From: Bolinopsis microptera
Lineage: Eukaryota; Ctenophora; Tentaculata; Lobata; Bolinopsidae
DNA length: 64,000 nt
Reading direction: 5' to 3'
NCBI RefSeq assembly: GCF_026151205.1
Contig: NC_087083.1
Location: 7,995,460-8,059,459, forward strand
Part shown: positions 1 through 12,900 of the stretch, piece after piece
Position numbering within the stretch: position 1 is the first letter of the stretch
How the letters are laid out: every line of letters begins with the position of its first letter
Made by a program: the position numbers and the translations under genes
The notes under the pieces: model-generated
The model's database searches: none
Told to the model about the DNA's origin: nothing
Seen by the model: only the letters and a program-made list of their open reading frames with translations

Positions 1-1154
1 CAGGTATCTAGTTACCTGGGGATTGTAATTATAATATCATCTGAAACATCTCATCTGAGAGGAAGTAGAGTTGTTATTTTAAATCGGAAAATTAAGTTAA
101 CCTGAAGTTAATCCTGGGTCTCCCTTGGTATCATACAAATGTTTATTTGGACCTTTTTACAAAAAGAGTCAATAAAATGCTTTGTATGGTTGCCGAAAGT
201 TGGTATAGAATCGGTACCTTTCGAATAAAACACCATTCCAAAATGTTGGTTCGATCGAAATCTTTTTTATTTCATGATTGATTAATAATTGAATTTAATC
301 ATTTCAGGTAGTCGCAGCTACGAAAATGAACCGTAATGGTCGAATTACCTCTGTCTGCCACTAGTTGTTATACTGGAGAGATTACCGTAGAAACTGTTAT
401 CTTCGACGTTATCTGGTGCCGACTCCGTTATTCCCTGTTATCCAATAACAGATATGTTCTCTGACACCAAATCTACCATATCGTTAGTATTACCAGATTC
501 AGAACAGTTCGTCCAATTTACGATAACATGGATATTGCTTAGTGCTTACCCTGGCAACCGATATGCCATCGGCGTCCTAATCTTTTTGTTTTGAAATGTA
601 ACTTTAAAAGCACTTTGAAAGGAGCTGAGTTGATTAAATTTTTTAACTGTAATTTTAAGTGCACTTTTTAAAAAAGGGGCTGAGTTGATTAAAGTATTCC
701 CAGTTGAAATTGGCTCGTGAAATAACTGAACATAACATCTTTTTAATATTCTATTCCTTATTTATTACGCACCTTTTCGTGGAGCCGATTTAAACTAACC
801 ACACTTTAATTGATTAAATTTACACGTTTTTAATTTCTTGTACATCACATGTTTTGATTGGTTATTTTTGATTGAATTCTTTTGCTCAAAAACTTACAAA
901 ATGTGTTTTCTTTGTCTTTACGAATGAGCACTGTATGAGAGCTGTAGTAAAAACTTTTTAAGATTTTACCATAAATCTACATTCCCATAATACTATAACT
1001 CTATAATATATAACACTAACACTTTGTTACTTATAATATATATATATATTATAATGTATACCTTTGTCGCAATACACAGAATCATCAAAACCTTTCATCA
1101 CAAACAATAATGCGATTAATAACCAATAACTAATAAACTAATAACTAATAAACA
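1..1154. other. AT-rich intergenic DNA
   Basis: I see no recognisable coding exon, RNA gene or mobile-element structure here. The stretch is AT-rich with short direct repeats, for example two similar 'aaaggggctgagttgattaa' type segments near 620 and 675. Confidence 0.6.
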
Positions 1155-1220
1155 ATGTACCGATCCGGGTATTACACATACCTGCCAATCATAGATGGTA
1201 GGAGCGAACAAGCAGTTCTC
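1155..1220 (-). pseudogene. Fragment of the Cys-rich exon end of the Ig/Ly6 gene
   Basis: Nearly identical to 25866-25920. On the minus strand it encodes ENCLFAPTIYDWQ followed by a GT donor, the end of exon 7 of the gene at 23010-30236. It stops abruptly at the 8-bp satellite that starts at 1220. The next fragment of the same gene, at 1805, is in the opposite orientation, so this locus is rearranged and not functional. Confidence 0.75.
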
Positions 1221-1804
1221 TGGTTACCTGGTTACCTGGTTACCTGGTTACCTGGTTACCTGGTTACCTGGTTACCTGGTTACCTGGTTACCTGGTTACC
1301 TGGTTACCTGGTTACCTGGTTACCTGGTTACCTGGTTACCTGGTTACCTGGTTACCTGGTTACCTGGTTACCTGGTTACCTGGTTACCTGGTTACCTGGT
1401 TACCTGGTTACCTGGTTACCTGGTTACCTGGTTACCTGGTTACCTGGTTACCTGGTTACCTGGTTACCTGGTTACCTGGTTACCTGGTTACCTGGTTACC
1501 TGGTTACCTGGTTACCTGGTTACCTGGTTACCTGGTTACCTGGTTACCTGGTTACCTGGTTACCTGGTTACCTGGTTACCTGGTTACCTGGTTACCTGGT
1601 TACCTGGTTACCTGGTTACCTGGTTACCTGGTTACCTGGTTACCTGGTTACCTGGTTACCTGGTTACCTGGTTACCTGGTTACCTGGTTACCTGGTTACC
1701 TGGTTACCTGGTTACCTGGTTACCTGGTTACCTGGTTACCTGGTTACCTGGTTACCTGGTTACCTGGTTACCTGGTTACCTGGTTACCTGGTTACCTGGT
1801 TACC
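1220..1804. repeat. 8-bp satellite (CTGGTTAC)n
   Basis: About 73 near-perfect head-to-tail copies of CTGGTTAC. The long WLPGYLVT reading frames it creates are by-products of a 24-nt (3 x 8) coding periodicity. The array interrupts Ly6-gene fragments: exon 7 end (minus) on the left and exon 8 (plus) on the right. Related arrays lie at 7866-8498 (opposite orientation), 23593-23709 and 25683-25864. Confidence 0.97.
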
Positions 1805-1930
1805 TTCAAGTTGAGGTGTTTGGATAATACAACGCGGGAGGAGGCGTGTCCGTATAATTACTACATCCAGGCGTGTACCGTGGAGACGTGTAAAGATGAT
1901 CATTGTAACAGGGGGATAATGGAGAGAGCT
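1805..1930 (+). pseudogene. Ly6-like exon copy, 5' part (split by insertion)
   Basis: Encodes a partial cysteine-rich module (CPYNYYIQACTVETC, then KDDHCN) matching exon 8 of the gene at 23010-23318 but in inverted orientation. The first ~70 nt of the exon are replaced by satellite. Homology breaks after 'ggagagagct' and resumes at 5745, so about 3.8 kb has been inserted into the exon. This is a dead copy. Confidence 0.8.
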
Positions 1931-2032
1931 AACAAGAATTGCGCCCGTTGTTTCGTTTTGGCGGACGCTAGATTTCCATTTCACTATAACTAGTAATATA
2001 AACTCTAATCAGCTCACCTTGTAATAATAATA

Positions 2033-3199
2033 TTGAAACATCAGTACACTACGCGTGCCACGTTCAAGTTGGGCTTATTACAAAATACTATACATTACAT
2101 TGTATACATTAAAACACAGTCGCGCCGCGCATTCATAGATCACAGGCTATCTATACATCACATCTCCGCAAGCAATCCTCGCGCGAGCGCAACTTTTTCG
2201 TTGCTTGGTAACGGACGGAAGGAACACGACATACTCAGACCCACCTACTGCAATCTGGTCAATTCCATGAAAGGCAAATCTCTTGCTGCAACTGACACGG
2301 AATCGACAGAAGAGCTCCAAGACATGCTAAAACAGCGTGTTTTGGAATATAAAGAACAACAAGAGGAGATACTTAAAAAGGTAGATAAGAAGACCGCAAG
2401 GGTTTTGGAGCAGATTAGCAAACCAGGGAGCTCAAATTGGCTCTCATGTTTACCACTTAGAAAACATGGTTTCGTTCTAAATAAATCTGAATTCAGGGAT
2501 TCTATCAGATTGCGGTACAACTTAGATCTGGATCGTTTGCCATCACAATGTCCATGCGGAAAAACGTTTGATGTGAACCATTCGCTAAATTGCCATCTTG
2601 GTGCCTACATCATTATCAGACACAATGAAATTAGGGATTTTTTAGCTGGCTTGCTGAACACTGTTTGCTCGGACGTGGAAGTTGAACCTCAGCTTCAAGA
2701 ACTAGAAGGAGAGCAGTTCAAGAGGTCCTCGACACTAACGGGTGACCAGGCAAGACCCGATATTAGAGCTCGTGGTTTCTATAGGCCGGGCCAAGTGGCT
2801 TTTTTCGATGTTAAGGTAATTAATCCTAATTCTAATTCCTACCTTCAACATTCGACAAAGAAGACAATGGAGAACGCCGAGAGACAGAAAACACGATGCT
2901 ACAACGAGAGAATACTTAATGTAGAGCACGGGTCATTCGCTCCATTAATATATTCAGTAACGGGTGGCATGGGACCTCAAGCCAGGACATTTGAGAAACT
3001 GCTTTGCAACAAACTTGCTTATAAGAAGAAGCAGAATTACAACGATATTATAAATTATTATCGGTGTAAATTATCATTTTTAATTAGGAAATTAATTTTA
3101 TTGTGTATTAGAGGATCAAGAAATACCTCAAACAAAACTTACGAATTATCTAACATGGATGATTTAGAATTTAACTCTTTCGAATCGAAAGTCAACTAA
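2033..3199 (+). pseudogene. C-terminal part of a non-LTR retrotransposon ORF (endonuclease-like)
   Basis: Open frame of 388 codons; the conserved part runs from about codon 110 to the end. Visible motifs: GSSNWLSCLPL, a Cys/His cluster CPCG...H...C, RHNEIRD, then PDI about 45 residues before a DVKV, and EHGSFAPLIYSVTGGMG and CIRGSR. The CxC-H-C, RHN and PD...D-x-K order resembles the restriction-like endonuclease region at the C-terminus of R2-type and related elements; I infer this from motif order only. No reverse transcriptase is present upstream, so it is a 5'-truncated copy. It lies inside the sequence inserted into the Ly6 exon copy. Confidence 0.6.
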
Positions 3200-3800
3200 T
3201 TTTTTCAGTCCCATGGACCAGGGACAAAAGGATTTCGCGGTTATTTTGGCCAAAAATCGCGGCACCGCGACAAGCCAAACTAGGCTAATTCGCGGCTAAT
3301 TCGCGGCGGGAATTTCGAAAATCGCGGCATATTCGCGGCAAAAAATCGAAAAATCGCGGCGAATTCGCGGCAAAAAATAATGTATTTACAGTGCTTAGTT
3401 AGAGTTCACATATTCTTTGACTATTCTATTTGATCGGCTCATGTCCCATGAGGATGTGATCTCATCATATGATCTGATACAGGCTGATGGGGGTCCATAA
3501 CAACAAGAGCTGCCATAACTTTTGACATGATCTCAAATGTTGCAATATCATACGCACTGTATGACATATTATATCTCGTTATCGATACTATATAACTTTC
3601 AACAGACGACAGGAGACATCATCATGAACGACCATCTACACTTCACTACTATAGCAATGGAATACTACGAACTTTTCAACCCAATTCCCATATCCCTACC
3701 TAGTCTATCCCCATCTAGTATCCAACCTCTACCCCTTGAAGCTTACATCAACCTGGACGACATCCTTACCCCGGCCTCCTGCACGAACCTTCTAGAAGTT

Positions 3801-4022
3801 CTAACCACATCCCGAGGGAATCCCATGATTGTTCCTTATGTGGTCTACGACGAGATTACATGCTTTACAAAATAGCTTCCCATTGTCAGCATAAAACGAT
3901 GGTTTGCCAAATTCAGCCACTCTCGTGGAAGCTGTTACATTGCCCTGTTTAGCCTGTTTCGAGCGTTTGGTAGACGAAGGTCCAGCCGGTTTGTCGGCAG
4001 GCCGTTTGACAAAGCGGTCCAT
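3801..4022 (-). pseudogene. CGGBP1/hAT-like zinc-finger N-terminal fragment
   Basis: From ATG at 4022 it reads MDRFVKRPADKP, a basic linker, then SFYADNGKLFCKACNLVV and DHIRNN. The KLFC-x-x-CN...DH arrangement is typical of CGGBP1-like proteins, a family derived from hAT transposons. Similarity ends after about 60 residues in GIPSGCG and a stop. It sits inside the hAT element at 3219-5541 and is probably its only coding remnant. Confidence 0.6.
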
Positions 4023-4137
4023 TATAACAAGCGAATACAATACCAAGCGAATAACGATGACGAAATATCTGACAAGTGACGATTCAATAACAACACTGAT
4101 TTAACATACTGTTCGATTTCTTAATCCATTGTAGGTC

Positions 4138-4375
4138 TTCTGGTCAACTTTATGTCGTTTGGTCAAGTTTTTTATGTCTACTGGTCAACTTTATGTCGTC
4201 TGGTCAACTTTATGTCGTCTGGTCAACTTTATGTCGTCTGGTCAACTTTATGTCGTTTGGTCAAGTTTTATATGTCGTTTGGTCAACTTTATGTCGTCTG
4301 GTCAAGTTTTATATGTCTACTGGTCAACTTTATGTCGTCTGGTCAAGTTTTATATGTCTACTGGTCAACTTCCAT
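4138..4375. repeat. Minisatellite of ~21-bp units (TCTGGTCAACTTTATGTCG)
   Basis: About eleven imperfect copies alternating between a 'ggtcaactttatgtcgtc' form and a longer 'ggtcaagttttatatgtc' form. It lies inside the hAT element and creates several spurious overlapping reading frames. Confidence 0.9.
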
Positions 4376-4377
4376 AT

Positions 4378-5222
4378 ACGATCTCGGAAGGCAGACCTCC
4401 CCTTCGCAATACGAGCTCGGAAGCGGGAGCTCCGCCTTCAGAGGTACGTATCGAGAATGACTCGGACAGAAAATTTTCTAAGTCAAAAATTTTCAAAGTT
4501 TTTCTGGAAACTACTTTTGTTCATGTTTCATGCTACCCTGATCATTATGAGCCGAAAATATTTTTTCGGTTTTCAAAGGTCACACATACCCTTCGATACA
4601 CGATTTTGGACTCGAGGGCTCCCCTTGTAATGCGATCTCGGAAGGCAGGCCTCCCCTTCGCAATACGAGCTCGGAAGCGGGAGCTCCGCCTTCAGAGGTA
4701 CGTATCGAGAATGACTCGGACAGAAAATTTTCTAAGTCAAAATTTTTCAAAGTTTTTCTGGAAACTACTTTTGTTCATGTTTCATGCTACCCTGATCATT
4801 TTGAGCCGAAAATATTTTTTCGGTTTTCAAAGTTCACACATACCCTTCGATACACGATTTAGGACTCGAGGGCTCCCCTTGTAATGCGATCTCGGAAGGC
4901 AGGCCTCCCCTTCACAATACGAGCTCAGAAGCGGGAGCTCCGCCTTCAGAGGTACGTATCGAGAATGACTCGGACAGAAAATTTTCTAAGTCAACATTTT
5001 TCAAAGTTTTTCTGGAAACTACTTTTGTTCATGTTTCATGCTACCCTGATCATTATGAGCCGAAAATATTTTTTTTCGGTTTTCAAAGGTCACATACGCT
5101 TCGATACACGATTTTGGACTCGAGGGCTCCCCTTGTAATGCGATATCGGAAGGCAGGCCTTCCCATCGCAATACGAGCTCCGGAAGCTCGGAAGCTCCGC
5201 CTTAAGAGGTACGTATCGAGAA
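4378..5222. repeat. 254-bp tandem repeat, 3.3 copies
   Basis: Copies start at 4380, 4634, 4888 and (partial) 5142, an exact 254-bp spacing, each beginning 'gatctcggaaggcag'. The repeat is internal to the hAT element at 3219-5541. Reading frames inside it shift between copies and show no protein motif. Confidence 0.92.
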
Positions 5223-5744
5223 TGTACCTACAATCGGAACTCACGGAAGGCTGTAAATGTGATTAGTTTCATATTATACTTAATACTTGTAGAAAACGTG
5301 ACATTTGGCCCGCAGATTTTACGAAAACTTGGTCCTCAGATTTAAAGGAAAATGCACAAATTTGGTCTTCAGATTTAAAGGAAAATGCGCGATTTTTCGC
5401 GGAGGACTGAAAAAATCGCGATTTGTCGCGGAGAATGGGAAATTTCGCGATCTGTCGCGGAAAACGTAAAAAATCGCGATTTGTCGCGGAGAATGGGAAA
5501 TTTCGCAGTTTCGTACATGCCGCGAAATCCTTTTGTCCCTGCCATGGACTGGGTTTTATTTTTGCAATGATGATTTTCATAATATATAACCTGTAATACT
5601 ATTCTGTATATATCTAATTTCGTTTTCCAAAAAAAAAAGCACGAGGTAAAAAAAAACCTACTGCAATCTCCAAAATCCACGTTTTTCTGCAAAAACGTCC
5701 ATTCGTAACCTTTCACTATTGCCTTTTTTCAAAAGGGTGAAAAG

Positions 5745-5857
5745 GAAAAAATGAGTCTGATAATTCTGGTGCTGTGAGGCTGTCGGGGAGAGTCGTGGAC
5801 TTTTGGGTCGTTTTTAGTTTTTTCAGTATAGTAGTTCCTTTTATTGGGAGATTTTAG
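5745..5857 (+). pseudogene. Ly6-like exon copy, 3' part (GPI-type tail)
   Basis: Continuation of the exon fragment at 1805-1930 after the 3.8-kb insertion. It encodes NESDNSGAVRLSG and a hydrophobic VVDFWVVFS...PFIGRF tail with a stop, matching 23010-23122 in inverted orientation. The flanking order (Ly6 tail, then the C-terminal-domain gene on the other strand) mirrors 22.2-23.1 kb. Confidence 0.8.
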
Positions 5858-6097
5858 AAAAATGATATACCACGAATCACGAAGTTGATTACGCCGGACA
5901 GCCGGAACAGAAGTTATGATTGATCAGAAATTTCAGTCTCGGCATTGACTGTTGTTTATTTTTGTTTGCAATGGCTATTTTGGCAATGAATTTATTTTGC
6001 TAGATTAAGTAATGATTAATGAACTTATCTCAAAAGCAAATTACATAGATTATTGAAGGTGGAACCCAAGCCCCATCCCCCCAAATCAAAACTGCTT

Positions 6098-6103
6098 TTT
6101 ATT
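6098..6103 (-). promoter_or_regulatory. Polyadenylation signal AATAAA
   Basis: AATAAA on the minus strand about 150 nt past the stop at 6252. The homologous gene has the same signal in the same context at 22862-22867. Confidence 0.6.
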
Positions 6104-6251
6104 GAACAAGCTGAATCTGCACTCTAAATGTTCTACATTTAATTGAATTATTATTATTAGAAAACCAGTCCATGGAAAACAAATTCACTGCATATATCAT
6201 AAGGGTCCGTTAAAACAGTATCTACTTCTAGTTCTACTTCTACTTCTAGTA

Positions 6252-7019
6252 CTACACGACTGTGAACTGAGTAGTAAAGTAATCCTCGAGGTCTTCCTGC
6301 CAGGTATAGAGAGATATTTCAGCACTGACAGCTTCTCCAACAACCTCCTTCCACTCCGGGTAGGTGTCACAACTCCCCATATCAACTGTAATCCTCTCTC
6401 CAGTACCCCTCTCAAACTGGAACATATCCGGGGAACCAACTGATATTGTCATTACAAAGTCAAATCCTCCTAGGTCACTCAGATCGGTCCCCGGCCAGGT
6501 TTGGCAGCTTCTGATTCCAGACCAGGGTCCATCGAAGTAGAAACGTGGAGATCCTCGAATAGAGACTTGTCCCTCCCTGTTTCCACCGTAGAAAATGAAG
6601 TTGGTCTCTCCTATCTGGTTCCCATTAGCGTCGTGTAAATGCACACTGGCTGATAGATACAGGCTACTCTCCACCACTTTGTGCTGTGTAAAGTTTAGTT
6701 GGAACTCTATGGGATCTGTACCGTTAATGCTGAATATTTCAGATGTTGCGTTAAAGATGGGGTTCCAATCTGAAAATTAAATATTTAGGATTTCAATTGC
6801 TCACAATGACTGAAACTGATAAATTTAGCCTGGTTTAATTCAATGTATTCAAAAACTATTTTTTGTGTGCATCTGACTGAAATAGCATATTTTTGGGGAG
6901 TCACGATATTATCTATGTACTGCAAATATACATGACAACTATTTACCTGAGTTTGTTTCTCCTGAGTTGACTGCTGTTGCCAGAAGTATGCTCAGCGTAA
7001 TAAGAATAGACTTACCCAT
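6252..7019 (-). CDS. Secreted protein with a conserved C-terminal domain (galectin-gene paralogue)
   Basis: Two exons: 6947-7019 (ATG at 7019) and 6252-6769, joined in phase 1, giving 196 aa. Exon 1 encodes a signal peptide (MGKSILITLSILLATAV). Exon 2 encodes a ~170-aa domain of probable beta-sandwich type with motifs FIFYGG, IRGSPRFYFDG, FDFVMTI, FERGTGERITVDMG and a conserved GSCDTYPE. This domain is very similar to the last exon of the plus-strand galectin/TSP1 gene (22199-22713), and both are preceded by a phase-1 junction. I do not recognise the domain; a carbohydrate-binding role is only a guess from the company it keeps. The frame is intact. The gene is divergent from, and probably a truncated inverted duplicate of, the neighbour at 9998. 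Confidence 0.85.
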
Positions 7020-7865
7020 AGCTTAAATTAACTGATTAGTGTGGAATATCATAATATAATTTGATGGAAATTTGAATATAATCAACAACTATATTAGCAA
7101 ATACGTTAGTAAAGAGTTTTTAGTTGTCATAGCGATAAGTGAATCGTGAAAATTAAGAAATAGCTACAGTGAGCAGTTGTTAAAGTGGGGTGATTTAATT
7201 GTTAATTAGCTCTGACAAATACTTTCAACTATCTTACTAAATAACAAATAATTTAAGATCGATATTTATTATTTGCTAAATATATATAATATAATGTTCC
7301 TATACTAAAGTACTAATGATGGTGGCTGGGTCACGACAAATCAACACTCGAATAGTTACAGAGATAGAAATGAGAAAGTTGATGAATTCTAAATGGCTGA
7401 TTCAAACTGGAATGGCAGAATATATAGACATTAGTGATAATTACCGGAGGTACCTGTTTTTCAAACTGGATCAAGTAAAACATAATAACGTTATTAACTA
7501 GTCATTTCCCTTTCAAATTGATATTGTTAAACTCATCCGCGAAAGATAATTTAATTGTTATGGAAGTGTAAACACGATAATAAAAATTTAATTCGTTTTG
7601 GTGATAAACTTTGAAAGAGGAATTAAATGTAACTAGGAAGTTTCACACTTTAACAATATTTAAGCTTCAATTTTGAGGTGAGATAAATGAGGACGTCTTT
7701 TGTTGCAGGTAATTATATTACCTATATATACATACTATATTGAATTATCCAGGTTTCAGAAGACGGTAGTAACACGGCTTTTGTAAAATTTCCTTTTTAA
7801 GGGAAAAATATGAAAAGTGCGACAAGAGTTTACATTAAAAGTAAGTTTATGTATAGTGTTAGTGT

Positions 7866-8498
7866 TACCAGGTAACCAGGTAACCAGGTAACCAGGTAAC
7901 CAGGTAACCAGGTAACCAGGTAACCAGGTAACCAGGTAACCAGGTAACCAGGTAACCAGGTAACCAGGTAACCAGGTAACCAGGTAACCAGGTAACCAGG
8001 TAACCAGGTAACCAGGTAACCAGGTAACCAGGTAACCAGGTAACCAGGTAACCAGGTAACCAGGTAACCAGGTAACCAGGTAACCAGGTAACCAGGTAAC
8101 CAGGTAACCAGGTAACCAGGTAACCAGGTAACCAGGTAACCAGGTAACCAGGTAACCAGGTAACCAGGTAACCAGGTAACCAGGTAACCAGGTAACCAGG
8201 TAACCAGGTAACCAGGTAACCAGGTAACCAGGTAACCAGGTAACCAGGTAACCAGGTAACCAGGTAACCAGGTAACCAGGTAACCAGGTAACCAGGTAAC
8301 CAGGTAACCAGGTAACCAGGTAACCAGGTAACCAGGTAACCAGGTAACCAGGTAACCAGGTAACCAGGTAACCAGGTAACCAGGTAACCAGGTAACCAGG
8401 TAACCAGGTTACCAGGTAACCAGGTAACCAGGTAACCAGGTAACCAGGTAACCAGGTAACCAGGTAACCAGGTAACCAGGTAACCAGGTAACCAGGTA
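7866..8498. repeat. 8-bp satellite (GTAACCAG)n, reverse orientation
   Basis: About 79 copies, the reverse complement of the 1220-1804 array, with one variant near 8408 (ccaggttacc). It separates the divergent starts of the genes at 7019 (minus) and 9998 (plus). Long minus-strand WLPGYLVT frames here are not genes. Confidence 0.97.
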
Positions 8499-9997
8499 GT
8501 AACAACTGAATTATATTTGTTAGTGTGTTAGTACCTGTTCGATCAGTTAAGGTGAAGATTGCCTCGTTCTTTCGGTTTCTGCTTAACTCCCTAGGCCCTA
8601 GGTCATGAGTAGAACCGAAGGATCAAAATTTATGTTGCTTGTTGCTCGTATTAACTATAAAAGATCAATTTTGAGGGATTAAGTTAAATCGATTTTTTGT
8701 GCAATTTTAGGTCAGACGCAGTCATCAAAATGAGTTAATAAGAAAGTCGATTTCTCGGTTATTTTTGAGCTTTCGTTCAGAAAATAATTCGGGACCTTCA
8801 TAGGGGGGTAACAAGAAGGAGTTACAAGTGTTACAAGCTTTCTATAATACAAAATTATAATAATACAATGCTATTGTGGTTACTTTAAGATAAATTCAAG
8901 TCTTTCAGTCCTTCAGAAGCCGAAATACAAAGACCCCAAATTTACGCCTGAGGGCAATTTAGTAATTTCTTCCTGTGGGACTAGGACTGGTGATGCAAAT
9001 TGGGTACCTAGATGATTTTGGTGTGGAATGACCTAATGAAAGACCTTGTGTGGTCAAAAATTGCGCCCTGCCGCCCTGGCCGATTACGTAATATTTGAAC
9101 GTGACCACTGACCTCTACTATTGAGTTGCTCGGACGTTGAAGCTGCACCCTGATATAATATAATATCAGTCGCGGTAAAATAAAACATTAATTTCACTAA
9201 TTTTTCACATGTCTGCACTTAGAAATTCAATAGCTTGTAAAATGTTCAGATAAATCATCATGATTATAGTATTAATTATATGTTAAACTCCGATCTAGTT
9301 TTATGGTCAGACATCGTTTTGTGAATATAATTGAGTTATCGAAGTAATGGAAAATGCTGGCGTTAGAATTACAGACCTCATGACTATAAATAATTGAGTT
9401 AGAAGCTAGATAAATCACCGTAATTATAGCGCGAACATTAAATACTATGTACCAGTTTAGTCTTTATATAACCAGGGTGTTTTTTTGTATATACTTATAG
9501 TTATACGTATAAATATAATTGAGTTGTCGAAGTAAAATAAAATCTCACAAGTTTTAATTTCAGGTGGAATTTTTTACATGTCTGTTCAGTGATGAGGTGA
9601 TACAATATAAAATATTGTCCTCACAACTGGCCTATAAGTATAAGCAAAGCCTCACAAAATTCAGAAAGTGGCTGTGCTGTTTAGTGTTTATCTAGCAGCT
9701 ATGTCCGGTCCAGATGAATCCGTTATAGTACTGAGATCAATAAAGAAGGATCTTTTTTCTGAAAGTGATCTTTTATAGACCATTCTGCGCCTTTTTTTCT
9801 ATTTAATACGTTATTAACCTTTTGTCATTGTTTTTGCTCTCAATATCGTGCAATTATTTTTTTACATATTAGGTCATTTCTGAGGGATTGACTTACTTTG
9901 ATGAGAAATTATCGCTCAAGCAATATACTTAGCGTGAAGGAAATTCATTTTCAATGATTTTACTATCGTTTTTATACCTACCGTTCAAATAGTTAAG
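8499..9997. other. AT-rich intergenic / upstream region of the galectin-TSP1 gene
   Basis: No coding exon recognised. It contains the presumptive promoter of the gene starting at 9998, but I see no clear core element. Confidence 0.5.
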
Positions 9998-12900
9998 ATG
10001 ACAAGCCTCCATATTATCATTGGTCTTGGACTCCTCGGACTCTGCTCAAGAGGTAAGCTAAAGATATCAATTAAATTCTAATTTTCACTTTTTTATGCTT
10101 TTAAGTCTGTGTCAGCAGCTGTGCAGGTGGGTCTATTTTCTAAACTTCAATAATATGACGATTTGGATTTTACTCGACTATCACGTGACTTACTTAAACA
10201 CACTCTCTGATCTAGATGGCCCTGGGGACTATTCAAAACCCTATGCCTCTCTATTCTGATGTAAACAGGCTACTATCCTGCAATTGCATCTATCCAAAAT
10301 CTCCCTACGACGTTGAATAATACTAGCAAATACTCGACACAACAATCAAACAAGAGTCACTGAGTTTGAGCTCCGAGTCTGAGTTTTTGTCTACCAAACC
10401 AACGTACCTACTGACCCTAGATCCTTGTTTATATAAAGCTTGCCTACTGACCCTAGATCCTTGTTTATATAAAGCTTGCCCTGGTTATTGCTCGAGGGTT
10501 GTTCTCCAACCGTCCATGTTTTTCGAGTAGACCTGTATTTATCGCTTCCGTTTCTTTGCCCCTTTCCAATATCTTTTATTATCAATACTTGGATCGAAGC
10601 CAAAGTCTCGCGAGTCCTCACTGTTTATGAACATAATAGCTTGGGGTCCCCATGTAAGCGAGTCCTTCCCATATCTGTCTAATTCGCTTTTATTGTCATA
10701 AACGTTGTTATTGGATGAGCTTTTCTCGCGGCTTCTAAAGACAGGTTAACAACCACTTCTTTATCATTAGATACTCTTCCGTTCCTCATTGTCGTAAATC
10801 GACGTGAGTCCTCCCGTTCAGTGGCGTAACTTTACCTGTTACCCCCCCCCCCCCACTGCTCCCGTTTCTTCTCCTGTATCTGGTTAACTTAAAACAACTT
10901 AACAATCCCTCCGATCGTGAGATAAACTATATCCCTTCTTGTCATAGTCGACTGTCATTAACATTATCACTTAAACAAACTTGAACCTTTGACCGTCAAA
11001 AAATGGCCCAGTAACCAACCGTGTTTCTCATTGTCATAAAGTCAAATTAACCTATCAAATAAACAGGCTCGAACCTTTGGCAGTCAAATTGTCTTAAAGT
11101 TAAACAAAATATAGTAAAGAATAAATAAAAACTTAGACCAACTTCCATATGTATTCAAGTCATGTGATCAAAACAGTTTTTCGCCAATATCCTCGCCAGG
11201 GGAGCATTTTAACCATATGTCATGAAGGTGATTTAGAATCAGCGTCCGAAAATACATCGATTCAGGTTGGTTTTAGAAAAATCTTGAAAATCAAGGTCGC
11301 TCAATAACTTAGGTAGGCTGTATTCCAAAGAATAAGATACCTTCAACAGCTAAAACTATAAGTTATAACATATTATATTGTATGCTAATTGCTACATTCC
11401 TTGGTCTTTCAAGAATTCAGGCCAGTTCTTGGCAGGTAGCGGGATCAATTTAGTTATTTTTAGCGATTTAATTTCTTTTGATAAATAACGTCAATTAATC
11501 ACAGGAAAAGTGCGTTTAGTTCGTGAAGATTTTTTCGTGCGTTTAAGTGCGATAAAGTGCGTCTGCCTTTTATACATTACGAGGTTTACGAATTAAAAAA
11601 TGACAAAATTCTTCATTCCTACATCTTACTAAGGTAGTGTAAAATTACTGAGCCGCGCTCAGCCTGTCATACTCATTCCGTGCTCAGCCTGTCATTCCGC
11701 CGAATCTCTATGAACATTATAGCCTGAGGTCCCCAGGTAATTGTGTAAAAGAGAACTACCACGTGCAGCTGCACCAGTCTTTTCAGATGCACTGATATTG
11801 CGCAGATTACCGTGGATATATACAAGTTTCTCCACTTTTTCCGTGCTCACGCACTGATTTGTTAGAAACAGATTTAAAAGTGCGTTTAAAAAAAGTTTTC
11901 TTGCGTAACGGTAAAGTGCGTTCGGTTTTAAAAGTGCGTTTAGTGCGCACGAACCAACTATGATTAATCATACTTATTGCGTTCAATAATAATTAGTTCG
12001 TTTTCATACAATTACACATGATTTACGATTATTTTGAAGCATGCATTTATAGCATAGGTCATGAGTTTACAGCATGCAATGACCGCATAGGCAAACGGCA
12101 GGAAAACAGCAGAGTATTCGAAATACATGTTTAGAATTAGTCATAGTGCACCACAGGATTATGAATACATATTAGCCTTTTATTAAATTCACGAAAAATG
12201 AGTTGTTGACCATACAAAACATTCCAAAAACCAATCCATTTAGTGCGCACATTATTTCTAATTCAATATTATTTCGAATATTAATTTTTTTCTCATTCAG
12301 TTAATATTATTTCTGACTTAATTATTATTGATTTTTCAACTTCAGCTCCAATTGATGCCACATCAGGAGAGAGTTACCCTTTAAATAGAGCACTGAAGGT
12401 CGGGGACGTCATTTCGGCTTGGGGAATCTACGTGGATGACACTACAAAATTCAAGTAGGTATCTATATTTTACCTGGGGACCTCAGGCTATCATGTTTAT
12501 AAACAATAAACATTTAGATCTTTTACAATTAACATCGGAAGCGAGGAACAATTTGCAATAGAATAATGTTATCATTCTTTATGACGACTAGCTCATATTT
12601 TGATTTACGCTCACGCCACGACTATTTATAACTTTGACTTTAATGCTTATTAAGTTATTACGCATATAAACTCACATCAGCACGTTATTTTAGAAAACAT
12701 TCATCTTTAAATAAGATCTCACCCTGTGAAAAACTCCCGTTTAAAGTGAACCCTATTCGGACTACTATATAGCATATATATATATATACTGTATATTACG
12801 TTTCATTGTGTTTTTTTCTAGTAGCATTTTTTTGAACATTTGAACATTTAAAAAAAAAAAAAATTATATATTGTGTTTTTTTCTAGTAGCATGAGCGGTC

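Larger units (their letters stand above)
3219..5541. mobile_element. hAT-type DNA transposon, degenerate, with 8-bp TSD
   Basis: The ends are perfect 22-bp inverted repeats starting CAGGGACAAAAGGATTTCG (3219-3240 and 5520-5541), flanked by a perfect 8-bp duplication CCATGGAC (3211-3218 and 5542-5549). Subterminal DNA carries many TCGCGG motifs on both sides, as expected for transposase-binding repeats. The 2.3-kb interior holds a CGGBP1-like fragment and two tandem-repeat blocks but no intact transposase, so it is non-autonomous or a relic. It inserted just downstream of the retrotransposon ORF. Confidence 0.9.

Noticed and set aside
1155-1827. Long WLPGYLVT-repeat reading frames in the 8-bp satellites
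   Set aside because: An 8-bp repeat is open in several frames by chance of composition; no start context, introns or conserved flank support a protein.
3537-3875. 112-codon ORF on the plus strand
   Set aside because: No recognisable motif; lies inside a degenerate hAT element and overlaps the CGGBP1-like fragment on the other strand.
7316-7501. 61-codon ORF upstream of the secreted gene
   Set aside because: No motif, no splice context, typical length for chance ORFs in this composition.
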